Below, in pieces: positions 25,271 to 32,720 of a DNA stretch of 36,470 nucleotides. Origin of the DNA: Deltaproteobacteria bacterium (GTDB lineage: Bacteria > Desulfobacterota > BSN033 > UBA1163). The position numbers were made by a program, and so were the translations under genes. The notes below the pieces were generated by a model that did no database searches, was not told the origin of the DNA, and saw nothing but the letters and a program-made list of their open reading frames with translations. The stretch covers positions 1-36,470 of the forward strand of contig VGRU01000007.1 in the NCBI GenBank assembly GCA_016875255.1, written 5' to 3'. Position 1 is the first letter of the stretch; every line of letters starts with the position of its first letter.

Positions 25271-26158
25271 ATGACGGCAAAATTGATCAATGGCAATGAG
25301 GTTGCACAACTGATTCGAGAAGAATTGAAACAGGAAGTGGCCCAGATTAAAGAAAAATACAATGTCACACCCGGCCTGGTGACCATTCTGGTCGGCGAAA
25401 ACCCAGCCTCCATCAGTTATGTCACAGCAAAACAAAAAACCTCCAAAGACCTTGGCTTTTATTCCATTCAGGACAACCAGCCTCAGGACATCACCGAAGA
25501 GCAGTTGCTCAACCTGATCGACAAATATAACAAGGATCCGAAGATCCACGGAATATTGGTTCAACTTCCATTGCCCAAGCACATCAACGAAACAAAAGTT
25601 CTTTATGCGATCGACCCTAAGAAGGATGTGGACGGCTTTCATCCTGTCAATGTCGGAAAATTGATGATCGGCGAGGCCGATTTCCTTCCCTGCACCCCGG
25701 CGGGCATCCAGCAGCTACTGATCCGCTCCGGCGCAAAAATCGATGGCGCAGAGGTTGTTGTAGTGGGGCGCTCGAACATTGTTGGAAAGCCCATCACGAA
25801 CATCCTCCTCCAGAAACAAAAGGGAGCCAATGCCACCGTCACCATCTGCCACACCGGCACGAAGGACATGGCTTTTCATACGAAAAGGGCTGATATTCTT
25901 ATTGTGGCTGCCGGAAAACCGAAAGCGGTCACAGCCGATATGGTGAAAGAAGGGGTCGTTGTCATCGATGTGGGCGTCAACCGCATCGGAATGACTCCCG
26001 AAGGAAAGGCTAAGCTCTGCGGCGATGTCGATTTCGACGGCGTCAAAGAGAAGGCGAGCGCCATCACCCCCGTCCCCGGCGGCGTGGGACCCATGACGAT
26101 CACCATGCTGATGATGAATACGGTTAAGGCGGCCAAGATTGCCGCAGGAGTTAAGTAG
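25271..26158 (+). CDS. folD: Bifunctional methylene-THF dehydrogenase/methenyl-THF cyclohydrolase
   Basis: 295 residues, normal for FolD. It interconverts formyl-, methenyl- and methylene-tetrahydrofolate with NAD(P), the step after Fhs. Catalytic Y50 and K54 lie in SYVTAKQKTS (49-58), and the C-terminal Rossmann domain has VVVVGRSNIVGKP and the closing PVPGGVGPMT. AAAGGGGG lies upstream of the ATG. Its stop codon TAG forms the first bases of the word array at 26156, and cooC follows immediately after that array. Confidence 0.97.
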   Translation: MTAKLINGNEVAQLIREELKQEVAQIKEKYNVTPGLVTILVGENPASISYVTAKQKTSKDLGFYSIQDNQPQDITEEQLLNLIDKYNKDPKIHGILVQLPLPKHINETKVLYAIDPKKDVDGFHPVNVGKLMIGEADFLPCTPAGIQQLLIRSGAKIDGAEVVVVGRSNIVGKPITNILLQKQKGANATVTICHTGTKDMAFHTKRADILIVAAGKPKAVTADMVKEGVVVIDVGVNRIGMTPEGKAKLCGDVDFDGVKEKASAITPVPGGVGPMTITMLMMNTVKAAKIAAGVK

Positions 26159-26243
26159 TCAGATAGTCAAATAGTCGATTAGTCGTATAGTGAAAGGCTA
26201 ATAGACTATGAGACTATTGGACTATAAGACTATAGGACTAATC
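26156..26243. repeat. Inverted array of 8 bp TAGTCNNA words between folD and cooC
   Basis: The left arm is TAGTCAGA, TAGTCAAA, TAGTCGAT, TAGTCGTA, TAGTGAAA (26156-26195). The right arm is ACTATGAG, ACTATTGG, ACTATAAG, ACTATAGG, ACTAATC, the reverse complement of the same word, running up to the cooC ATG. The folD stop is the TAG of the first unit. There is no clear Shine-Dalgarno sequence for cooC, so this array may affect its translation. Confidence 0.85.
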
Positions 26244-26993
26244 ATGAAGATCGCAGTCTCGGGTAAAGGAGGAACAGGCAAGACGACCCTTGCGGCTCTG
26301 ATTCTCCGTTACCTCCTCCGAAAAAACTACAAACCCATTCTCGCGGTTGACGCTGACCCCAACTCCAACTTCGGCGATGCTCTCGGCGTGAAGGTTCAAA
26401 GCACAGTCGGAAAGGTTCTGGACGGTTTTTTAAAGGATAAAGAGAGCCTGGCGATGGGGGTGGTGAAAGAATCCCTGATTGACTACAAACTCTCGGAGAT
26501 CCTCGCCGAAGAGAAGGGTTTTGATCTCTTGAGCATGGGGCAGGGAGAAGGGCCGGGTTGTTACTGTTATCCCAATACCATCATCCGCAATTACATTGAA
26601 AAGCTCTCTTCTAATTATAAACATGTGGTCATCGACAACGAGGCGGGCATGGAGCACATCTCAAGGAGGACCAATGGGAGCCTCGATGTGCTCTTTCTGG
26701 TCTCCGATCCATCCATGAAGGGAATCAGGACCTGCAAGAAACTTGAAGACCTGGTCAGCGAATTGGGTTTAAACATCAAAAAGACCTACCTGCTCATCAA
26801 CCGTGTCTCAAATGAAACGCCGCCTCAAATCGCCGAGGAGATAAAGAGATTGAGCCTCAATCTTCTCGAGATCATCCCCGAAGACAGCAATATTATCGAC
26901 CATGAACTGAGAGGGATCCCCATGCTAAATTTGGAAGAGTCAAGTCCCTCTGTCATCAAAATAAATGAAGCCATGGCAAAGGTATTATCATGA
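26244..26993 (+). CDS. cooC: CO dehydrogenase nickel-insertion ATPase CooC
   Basis: 249 residues from the ATG at 26244; a longer frame starts in the repeat array and is not used. It is a MinD/ParA-type ATPase that matures the Ni-Fe-S C-cluster of CO dehydrogenase. The deviant Walker A is GKGGTGKTT (7-15). The Ni/Zn-binding CYC motif (C106, C108) lies in GPGCYCYPN and DNEAGMEH is at 131-138. These three features separate CooC from general ParA proteins. The substrate, CdhA, is encoded four genes downstream (acsE and acsD intervene). Confidence 0.95.
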   Translation: MKIAVSGKGGTGKTTLAALILRYLLRKNYKPILAVDADPNSNFGDALGVKVQSTVGKVLDGFLKDKESLAMGVVKESLIDYKLSEILAEEKGFDLLSMGQGEGPGCYCYPNTIIRNYIEKLSSNYKHVVIDNEAGMEHISRRTNGSLDVLFLVSDPSMKGIRTCKKLEDLVSELGLNIKKTYLLINRVSNETPPQIAEEIKRLSLNLLEIIPEDSNIIDHELRGIPMLNLEESSPSVIKINEAMAKVLS

Positions 26994-27013
26994 AAAAAGT
27001 GAGCCAAATTTCA

Positions 27014-27043
27014 TTGACAACACTTTATATAAAGTTTTACAAA
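27014..27043 (+). promoter_or_regulatory. Candidate internal promoter before acsE, with palindromic spacer
   Basis: A perfect TTGACA at 27014-27019 is followed 18 bp later by TACAAA (27038-27043), a fair -10. The spacer contains the perfect palindrome ACTTTATATAAAGT (27022-27035), and a second, GAAATATTTC, lies at 27051-27060. These could be operators of a regulated promoter for acsE through acsC. Confidence 0.4.
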
Positions 27044-27060
27044 TAATTGTGAAATATTTC

Positions 27061-27190
27061 GTTAACCCCGTTAGAAATTCCAGTCGTTCGACCCAGAGGC
27101 TCTCGACGGGCGGGCCATTAAGTCAAGCCGGAATAATTCTGAAATGTAACACCGCTGCAGAGCAGTGGGGCATTACTTCTAACGGGGTAA
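27061..27190. mobile_element. MITE-like insertion between cooC and acsE
   Basis: Terminal inverted repeats ACCCCGTTAGAA (27065-27076) and TTCTAACGGGGT (27177-27188) are perfect over 12 bp. The interior has weaker hairpins (GTAACACCGCTGC/GCAGTGGGGCATTAC) and a piece related to the 3419-3480 repeat. Non-coding. It ends just before the acsE ribosome binding site AAAGGAGGAG. Confidence 0.55.
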
Positions 27191-27203
27191 AAAGGAGGAG
27201 CGC

Positions 27204-28076
27204 ATGATTCTAATTGGGGAAAATATTCAAATTCTGTCAAAAGTCGTTTCCAATGCCCTGAAGGAAAAGGACGAGAAACCACTGCAGGAACTTGCAATCA
27301 GACAGGCTAAAGCCGGCGCAGATTATATTGATCTTAATGTCGGACCTGCGAGAAAAGACCCTGATGTCATGAAGTGGCTGGCAGGGGTCATTCAGGAGGC
27401 GGTCAATAAACCCCTTTCGCTGGATACGACCAATCCGGTTGCCATGGAGGCAGGTCTCTCCGTGTGCAAAATCCCCCCGTTAATCAACTCTGCATCCGGC
27501 AAGCAGGAGAGCAAAGACAAGATGCTTCCCCTGGCGGTTAAGTATAATTGCGATGTCGTCCTCTCGGTACTGATCGATGCTGGAATACCAACCGATTCCT
27601 CATCGAGAGCAGAAGCCATCATGGAAACGGTCGCTTATGCCAATGAGATCGGAATCCCCAATGAAAGGATCTGGGTCGACCCCATCATGATGCCCATCTC
27701 GGTTGATCAACCGCAGGTCGTGGAGCTTTTTGAGTTTATGAAGATCCTCCAGGATATCTGCCCGGGAGCCAAATCGACCCTCGGACTGTCCAACCTCTCC
27801 AATGGAGCTCCGGAGCACCTAAGAGGAATATTGAACCGTATCTGCCTGGTGATGCTCGATCGATATAAATGTTTTTCTGCCATTGTGGATAGCTTTGATG
27901 AGGAGCTGGTAAAGCTTGCCAAGGGGCAATTGCCGGACATCCAGAATTTGATCTACAGGGCCATGGATGAAGAAGTGGACGTCTCCGGACTTCCAAAAAA
28001 AGAGGTTGATATTGTCAAAACGGTCAATGTGCTCATGGGAAAGAGTCTTTACTCCCATTCGTGGTTGGAAACTTAG
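27204..28076 (+). CDS. acsE: Methyltetrahydrofolate:corrinoid/iron-sulfur protein methyltransferase
   Basis: 290 residues, slightly longer than the usual 262. It is a pterin-binding TIM barrel that transfers the methyl group of methyl-THF to Co(I) of the corrinoid iron-sulfur protein. Typical blocks are LIGENIQILSKVV, AGADYIDLNVGPARKDP (the DxN of pterin binding), PLSLDTTNPVAMEAGL, LINSASG and the C-terminal CFSAIVDSF. This is the bacterial-type methyltransferase; methanogens use a tetrahydromethanopterin route instead. It links the folate branch to the archaeal-type carbonyl module that follows. AAGGAGGAG precedes the ATG. Confidence 0.95.
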   Translation: MILIGENIQILSKVVSNALKEKDEKPLQELAIRQAKAGADYIDLNVGPARKDPDVMKWLAGVIQEAVNKPLSLDTTNPVAMEAGLSVCKIPPLINSASGKQESKDKMLPLAVKYNCDVVLSVLIDAGIPTDSSSRAEAIMETVAYANEIGIPNERIWVDPIMMPISVDQPQVVELFEFMKILQDICPGAKSTLGLSNLSNGAPEHLRGILNRICLVMLDRYKCFSAIVDSFDEELVKLAKGQLPDIQNLIYRAMDEEVDVSGLPKKEVDIVKTVNVLMGKSLYSHSWLET

Positions 28077-28148
28077 TGACACGAATATCACGAATAAAAA
28101 CGAATGAAACGAATATTCGTGTGATTCGTTCTCATTCGTGCCATTCGA
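28077..28148. repeat. Inverted array of ACGAAT/ATTCGT words between acsE and acsD
   Basis: ACGAAT cores recur at 9-10 bp steps (ACGAATATC, ACGAATAAAA, ACGAATGAA, ACGAAT) and are then mirrored by ATTCGTGTG, ATTCGTTCTC, ATTCGTGCC, ATTCG. It starts directly after the acsE stop and ends about 10 nt before AAAAGGAGG of acsD. Confidence 0.8.
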
Positions 28149-28167
28149 TAATTAAAAGGAGGCAAGT

Positions 28168-29061
28168 ATGCAACTCAACGACTTTTTTGAACCTTATAAG
28201 GGAGACGTAAAAGAGGTGGCGATCGGCCCTGAAGGAAAAACGGTTAAAATAGGAGGGGAGAAGACCCTTCCCTTCCATGCCTTTGAAGGTCAGGTGGGAA
28301 CGCCTGTCAGATTTGCTCTTGAGGTTTTCGATGCCCCTCCCGAAGGCTGGCCCGAACACCTCCGCTCCTCTTATGCGGATGTCCTCGCCGATCCGGTCGC
28401 TTGGGCAAATAAATGTGTTAAACAGTTTGGCGCAGATTTCATCTGTCTTAACCTGGCGAGTTTGGATGGTGAAAATCCCGATATGAAAAGGATCGCTGAA
28501 AATGTGAAAAAAATTGCCGAACAGATCACTGTTCCCCTCGTTATCATGGGCATTGGAGATAAGGACAAGGATGCCAAGGCGCTGGTAGAGATCGCGAAGG
28601 TCTGCAGCGGAAAGAACCTCCTTCTGGGCCCTCTCGTAAAGGAAAACTACGAAGAAATTGCCAAAGCTGCACTCGAAGGAGGGCACGGCATCATCCCCCA
28701 GAGCCCCCTCGACATTAACCTCTGTAAAGAACTCAATGTTAAGCTGACCAAATTCTTCCCCAAGGAGAAGATGGTCATCGATCCCTTATCCGCTGCCATC
28801 GGTTATGGCATTGACTACTCTTTTTCGATTATGGAACGAGTCAAGCAGGTGGCAGTCATCCATAACGATGAGATGATGAAGGCCCCAATGGTTGCCAATA
28901 TCGGAAAGGACTGCTGGAAGACGAAGGAGGCCAAGGAGGACAAAACCCAGGGCATCCTGTGGGAAGCCATCACAGCCTTCACCCTCGTTTTGTCGGGTGC
29001 AAACATGGTGATCATGCGCCATCCGGAGAGTTTGAGACTGGTTAAAAAATTAATCTCTTGA
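28168..29061 (+). CDS. acsD: Corrinoid/iron-sulfur protein small (delta) subunit
   Basis: 297 residues, the AcsD/CdhD TIM-barrel subunit of the corrinoid iron-sulfur protein. With AcsC it holds the cobamide that carries the methyl group from AcsE to acetyl-CoA synthase. Characteristic segments are MGIGDKDKDAKALVEIAKVC, KNLLLGPLVKENYEEIAKAAL, MVIDPLSAAIGYGIDYSFSIMERV and the closing SGANMVIMRHPESL. It is separated from its partner gene acsC by cdhA, DUF166, cdhB and cdhC, unlike operons where the two are adjacent. AAAGGAGG lies before the ATG, and cdhA starts 12 bp after the stop. Confidence 0.93.
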   Translation: MQLNDFFEPYKGDVKEVAIGPEGKTVKIGGEKTLPFHAFEGQVGTPVRFALEVFDAPPEGWPEHLRSSYADVLADPVAWANKCVKQFGADFICLNLASLDGENPDMKRIAENVKKIAEQITVPLVIMGIGDKDKDAKALVEIAKVCSGKNLLLGPLVKENYEEIAKAALEGGHGIIPQSPLDINLCKELNVKLTKFFPKEKMVIDPLSAAIGYGIDYSFSIMERVKQVAVIHNDEMMKAPMVANIGKDCWKTKEAKEDKTQGILWEAITAFTLVLSGANMVIMRHPESLRLVKKLIS

Positions 29062-29073
29062 AAGGAGTCTGTC

Positions 29074-31371
29074 ATGAGTAAAGGAAAAGCTAAGATCGAA
29101 GAGATCAATAAGACGATTCGGGCAGAGGATAACTGGGAACCGGTCGGCCCCACTCCCATGCCGGAAATATCCGATTTGCGGCGGTGGGACAGGAGGCTTC
29201 TGCAGACCTATAAACCTTTCTACTCCCCCTTCTGCGACCTCTGCTGTTTCTGTACCTTTGGAAAATGCGATTTGACAGGAGATAAAAAAGGAGCCTGTGG
29301 CATCAACATTTCCGGTCAGCAGGGAAGATGGGCGCTGATGTTCTCTCTGATGGGGTGCTCAGCCCATGGCGCTCACGGTCGTCACCTGGTCGATTACCTC
29401 ATCGACAAGTATGGTGAGGATTACAAGATCGATCTGGGCGGTCAGGTGGCAGTCGAAGCCCCCCATATCCGAACGGTGATGGGTCTTAAACCCGAAACCC
29501 TTGGCGATCTCAAGAAAGCGATCGAGTATGTGGAAAGAGGTATTATTCACGGTGTCTCAGCCACGCATATGGGCCAGGAGGGAAGCGACATCGATTTCGA
29601 GTCGAAGTCGCTCCATATTGGTATGCTCGACCATGTAGCCATGGAGGTTGCCGATATCGCCCAGACCATCGGATTTAAATTTCCGACCTCGGTGGCCGAC
29701 ACTCCCCTTTCCGGTTTGGGTTGGGGAGTTGTAGATAAATCAAAACCGGTTGTCACGTGCGTAGGCCATAATGCTGCTGTGGCCACGGTGATGATCGATC
29801 ATCTGGTGAAAAACGGGACCTATGATCAGGTGGAGGTGACAGGAATCTGCTGTACGGCCCATGACAATATCCGCTATTCGGACAAAACGAAGATCATCGG
29901 CCCCCTTTCAAAGCAACTCTTCTTCCTCAGAACTGGGATTGCAGATCTTGTTATATCGGATGAACAATGTGTTCGGTGTGATATCCCCGCACTGGCCAAA
30001 GATGCAGGAAGCGCACTCATCGCCACCTCGGACAAGATCAGTTACGGGCTCGATGATGTAACCCATAAGGAGGTTGATGAGATCGTCCGGATGATCACCC
30101 AGGAAGGAAAACAGGTGCTCATCCGCGATGTGGATAAGGCCGGAGAAGTGGCTGCAAAAGTCCTTCCCATCGTGGCCAAAGGCAGAAAGAAAGAAATTAC
30201 CACAAAAGAGAAAGCCCAGGAACTGGCCAACAAATGCACCGCCTGCGGGATGTGCGATCGGGTCTGTCCCAACCTTCTTAATATTTCAGCAGCCACTTCG
30301 GATGTCAGAGATGGCAAATTCGAAAAGATGGCCGACCTCTTTGAAAAATGCATCGGTTGTGGCAAATGCGAACAGGAGTGCCCCAAGAGCATCCCAATTA
30401 TTACGACCATGCATGCCGCAGCCTCCTGGGATACTTATAATATCCGGGTAGGCAGAGGACCTATTCAGGACGTGGAGATCAGAAAAGTGGGGGCACCCAT
30501 TGTTCTGGGAACCATCCCCGGTATCATCGCCATCGTCGGCTGTTCCAACTATCCCGAAGAAGCTGATGAAGTTGCTGAAATTGCCGAGGAGTTTGCAAAA
30601 CGAAAATATATCGTCGTGCTTTCCGGCTGCGCGGCCATGGCTGCCGGAATGAAGAAGGATGCCGAAGGAAAGACAATCTATGATAAATTTAAACCTGAAT
30701 TCGATGCAGGCGGAGTCCTGAATGTGGGAAGCTGTGTGGCCAACGCCCATATCACCGGTGCGGCCATGAAGGTCGCCAACATCTTCGCAAAGCTTCCTTT
30801 ACGTGGAAACTACGAAGTCATTGCCGACTATATCCTGAACCGGGTTGGTGCGGTTGGTCTCGTCTGGGGATCTTACTCCCAGAAGGCCTTCTCCATCGGG
30901 ACGGGCTGCAACCGTTTGGGCATCCCGGTGGTCCTGGGCCCCCACTCCGCTAAATATCGAAGGCTCTACCTCTCCCGGAAGGAAGAAGATGATTGGACTG
31001 TAATGGACGGGAGGAAGAAGGAATTGGTCAATACCGAAGAACCTTCTCCCGAACATCTCTCCATCGTCGTAGAGAGCAAAGAGCGGGCTATCATCACGAT
31101 GGCAAAGCTCTGTATCCGGAAGAATGATACCCCCCAGGGAAGACAGCTCAAATTGAACCATTACATCTCCCTTTACAAAAATTATATGGGAACGCTTCCG
31201 GACGACCTCCAGAATTTTGTAAGAAACGATAAGGACATTCCCATCGTCTACAAGAAAGAAGTGGCCGAATACCTCAAGAGTGTCGGGTGGAAGCCGAAGC
31301 CCCTGTTGACCCTGCCTACCCTGATCGGCACTTACGAAAGCAATATCCCGATTGATGCGGTGGTCAAATGA
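29074..31371 (+). CDS. cdhA: Archaeal-type CO dehydrogenase, alpha subunit of the ACDS complex
   Basis: 765 residues, near the archaeal CdhA length (about 800) and longer than bacterial CooS/AcsA (about 630-670). It interconverts CO2 and CO at a Ni-Fe-S C-cluster. The N-terminal cysteine cluster is C54, C57, C58, C60, C65, C75 for B/D-type clusters. C-cluster regions are GCSAHGAHGRH, VGHNAAV, GICCTAHD, SDEQCVRCD, LSGCAAMAAGM and NVGSCVANAH. A two-cluster ferredoxin insert (CTACGMCDRVCP 388-399; CIGCGKCEQECP 426-437) is the hallmark of the archaeal type. The stop overlaps the next gene by 4 bp. Its partner CdhB is encoded nearby. Confidence 0.93.
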   Translation: MSKGKAKIEEINKTIRAEDNWEPVGPTPMPEISDLRRWDRRLLQTYKPFYSPFCDLCCFCTFGKCDLTGDKKGACGINISGQQGRWALMFSLMGCSAHGAHGRHLVDYLIDKYGEDYKIDLGGQVAVEAPHIRTVMGLKPETLGDLKKAIEYVERGIIHGVSATHMGQEGSDIDFESKSLHIGMLDHVAMEVADIAQTIGFKFPTSVADTPLSGLGWGVVDKSKPVVTCVGHNAAVATVMIDHLVKNGTYDQVEVTGICCTAHDNIRYSDKTKIIGPLSKQLFFLRTGIADLVISDEQCVRCDIPALAKDAGSALIATSDKISYGLDDVTHKEVDEIVRMITQEGKQVLIRDVDKAGEVAAKVLPIVAKGRKKEITTKEKAQELANKCTACGMCDRVCPNLLNISAATSDVRDGKFEKMADLFEKCIGCGKCEQECPKSIPIITTMHAAASWDTYNIRVGRGPIQDVEIRKVGAPIVLGTIPGIIAIVGCSNYPEEADEVAEIAEEFAKRKYIVVLSGCAAMAAGMKKDAEGKTIYDKFKPEFDAGGVLNVGSCVANAHITGAAMKVANIFAKLPLRGNYEVIADYILNRVGAVGLVWGSYSQKAFSIGTGCNRLGIPVVLGPHSAKYRRLYLSRKEEDDWTVMDGRKKELVNTEEPSPEHLSIVVESKERAIITMAKLCIRKNDTPQGRQLKLNHYISLYKNYMGTLPDDLQNFVRNDKDIPIVYKKEVAEYLKSVGWKPKPLLTLPTLIGTYESNIPIDAVVK

Positions 31372-32054
31372 AAGTGCTCATCCTTTACCAGGGAGATTAC
31401 GGGAAGAGGTTTTGGGAGAATATCGGCCAACATGCCCCTAAAGAGTGGGAGGTCAAGGGATATTACTATACAAAGAAGATCCCCACGTTTGTTGAGGAGC
31501 TTTCGGACTACCTCCCCAAGGATCTCCCCACCTGTGATCTATTTCTATCTGTCCAGGAGCATCCGGTCGTAGCTGAGATGATCCCGCTTTTCATCAAGCA
31601 GATCGGCGCACGTGCGGTGATCGCCCCTGTTGATAACAAGGCTCATCTAACCACGGGACTGGCCAGACAGCTTAAAAAGAAACTTGAACAAATAGGAGTC
31701 GAATTTCTTCACCCGATGACCTTCTGCACCCTGACGGAAAAAATGACCCAGAACGATCTGATCCTCGAATTTCTCAAGCATTTTGGAAGGCCTCAGGTGG
31801 AAATCAATCTTGAGAATGAGAAAGTGAAACAGGTCAGGGTGATCCGGGATGCCCCTTGCGGAAATACCAGATATGTGGCGGAGCATCTGATCGGGACACA
31901 CATGAAGGATGCTGTGGAAAGCTCGGGCATCCTGCATCACAACCATCCCTGCATGGCCACCATGGGGATGGATGCGGAAATCGGCGATACCCTGATGCAT
32001 CATGCGGGGTTACAGATCAAACTGGCCGTGGATGAGGCGATAAAAAAACGGTGA
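31368..32054 (+). CDS. DUF166-type protein inside the CODH/ACS operon
   Basis: 228 residues with N-terminal KVLILYQGDYGKRFWENI, SVQEHPVVAEMIPLF and VIAPVDNKAHLTTGLARQLK. A C-terminal part carries DAPCGNTRYVAEHLIG and GILHHNHPCMATMGMD, with Cys and His residues spaced as possible metal ligands. I recognise this as the DUF166 family, found mainly in archaea and anaerobic bacteria and sometimes mislabelled thymidylate synthase; its function is not established. Its ATG overlaps the cdhA stop (ATGA), so translation is coupled to the alpha subunit, and the epsilon subunit gene follows. A role in cluster assembly, nickel or electron handling of CdhA is inference from position only. Confidence 0.7.
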   Translation: MKVLILYQGDYGKRFWENIGQHAPKEWEVKGYYYTKKIPTFVEELSDYLPKDLPTCDLFLSVQEHPVVAEMIPLFIKQIGARAVIAPVDNKAHLTTGLARQLKKKLEQIGVEFLHPMTFCTLTEKMTQNDLILEFLKHFGRPQVEINLENEKVKQVRVIRDAPCGNTRYVAEHLIGTHMKDAVESSGILHHNHPCMATMGMDAEIGDTLMHHAGLQIKLAVDEAIKKR

Positions 32055-32122
32055 TTTGTGAATCGTGATTCGTGGTTCGGAAAATCTTCCACGATTCACC
32101 ATTCACCCTTCACGATTCACAA
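32051..32122. repeat. Inverted array of 7 bp GTGATTC words between the DUF166 gene and cdhB
   Basis: The left arm is GTGATTT, GTGAATC, GTGATTC, GTGGTTC. The right arm is ACGATTC, ACCATTC, ACCCTTC, ACGATTC. The loop is GGAAAATCTTCC. The TGA stop of the DUF166 gene is inside the first word. The array ends just before the cdhB ribosome binding site. Confidence 0.85.
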
Positions 32123-32140
32123 AAGAAATGGAGGAGAAAA

Positions 32141-32677
32141 ATGAGCTTACCATTACATTATGTCAATGTTTTAACGGGATTGAAGGGGTGTCGGGTCATT
32201 GAGGACCCTCAAACGTTGGGAAAGATCATGAAAAAAGCGGAGAGACCTCTGCTCGTCTTCGGACCTCGATGTCCGGAGATTTTCCTTAACGGGAGGTATG
32301 CCATTGAATATGGGATAGACATCGTCAAGGTCCTTGGCGCGGCAACCTGCGCAACAGCATGTACGAAGAAAAAATTGATGGAATACGGGATCGTCCCGGA
32401 TTCAACCTACGATATTATTGAAATCATCAATCACCTGAAGGATCCTGACTGGAAAGGCGTCAAAAAGCAAGGGAACCATGATCTGGTCATGTTTTTAGGC
32501 GTCCGAACAGATCTGGGAAACCAGGGGCTTTCCACACTGAAGCATTATGCCCCCCATTTGAAAACCGTCACGCTTTGTCCCTATGTCTATCCCCATGCGA
32601 CTTTCTCTCTGGCCAATCTGAAGGCGGATAAATGGAAGGAGTATCTGGAGGGTCTGATCCAGAGTTTAAAATCCTAA
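32141..32677 (+). CDS. cdhB: CODH/ACS complex epsilon subunit
   Basis: 178 residues from the ATG at 32141, chosen because GGAGGAG lies just upstream; the frame extends back through the repeat array to 32072 without support. CdhB forms the alpha2-epsilon2 core with CdhA in archaeal ACDS complexes and has a flavin-binding-like Rossmann fold. Visible blocks are GCRVIEDPQTLGKIMKKAERPLLVFG, ATCATACTKK and NHDLVMFLGVRTDLGNQGLSTLKHYAP. Epsilon subunits are absent from classical bacterial acetogen complexes, so its presence confirms the archaeal type of the CO dehydrogenase. Confidence 0.93.
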   Translation: MSLPLHYVNVLTGLKGCRVIEDPQTLGKIMKKAERPLLVFGPRCPEIFLNGRYAIEYGIDIVKVLGAATCATACTKKKLMEYGIVPDSTYDIIEIINHLKDPDWKGVKKQGNHDLVMFLGVRTDLGNQGLSTLKHYAPHLKTVTLCPYVYPHATFSLANLKADKWKEYLEGLIQSLKS

Positions 32678-32720
32678 ATACAATAAACATTAAAGTCTCT
32701 CATTAGAAAGGAGGAGGAAC

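Noticed and set aside
26156..26243. CRISPR-like array
   Set aside because: The units are only 8 bp with no spacers and the second half is inverted; no cas genes are present.
32072..32140. Longer CdhB start
   Set aside because: The extension translates the repeat array, while GGAGGAG directly precedes the ATG at 32141.
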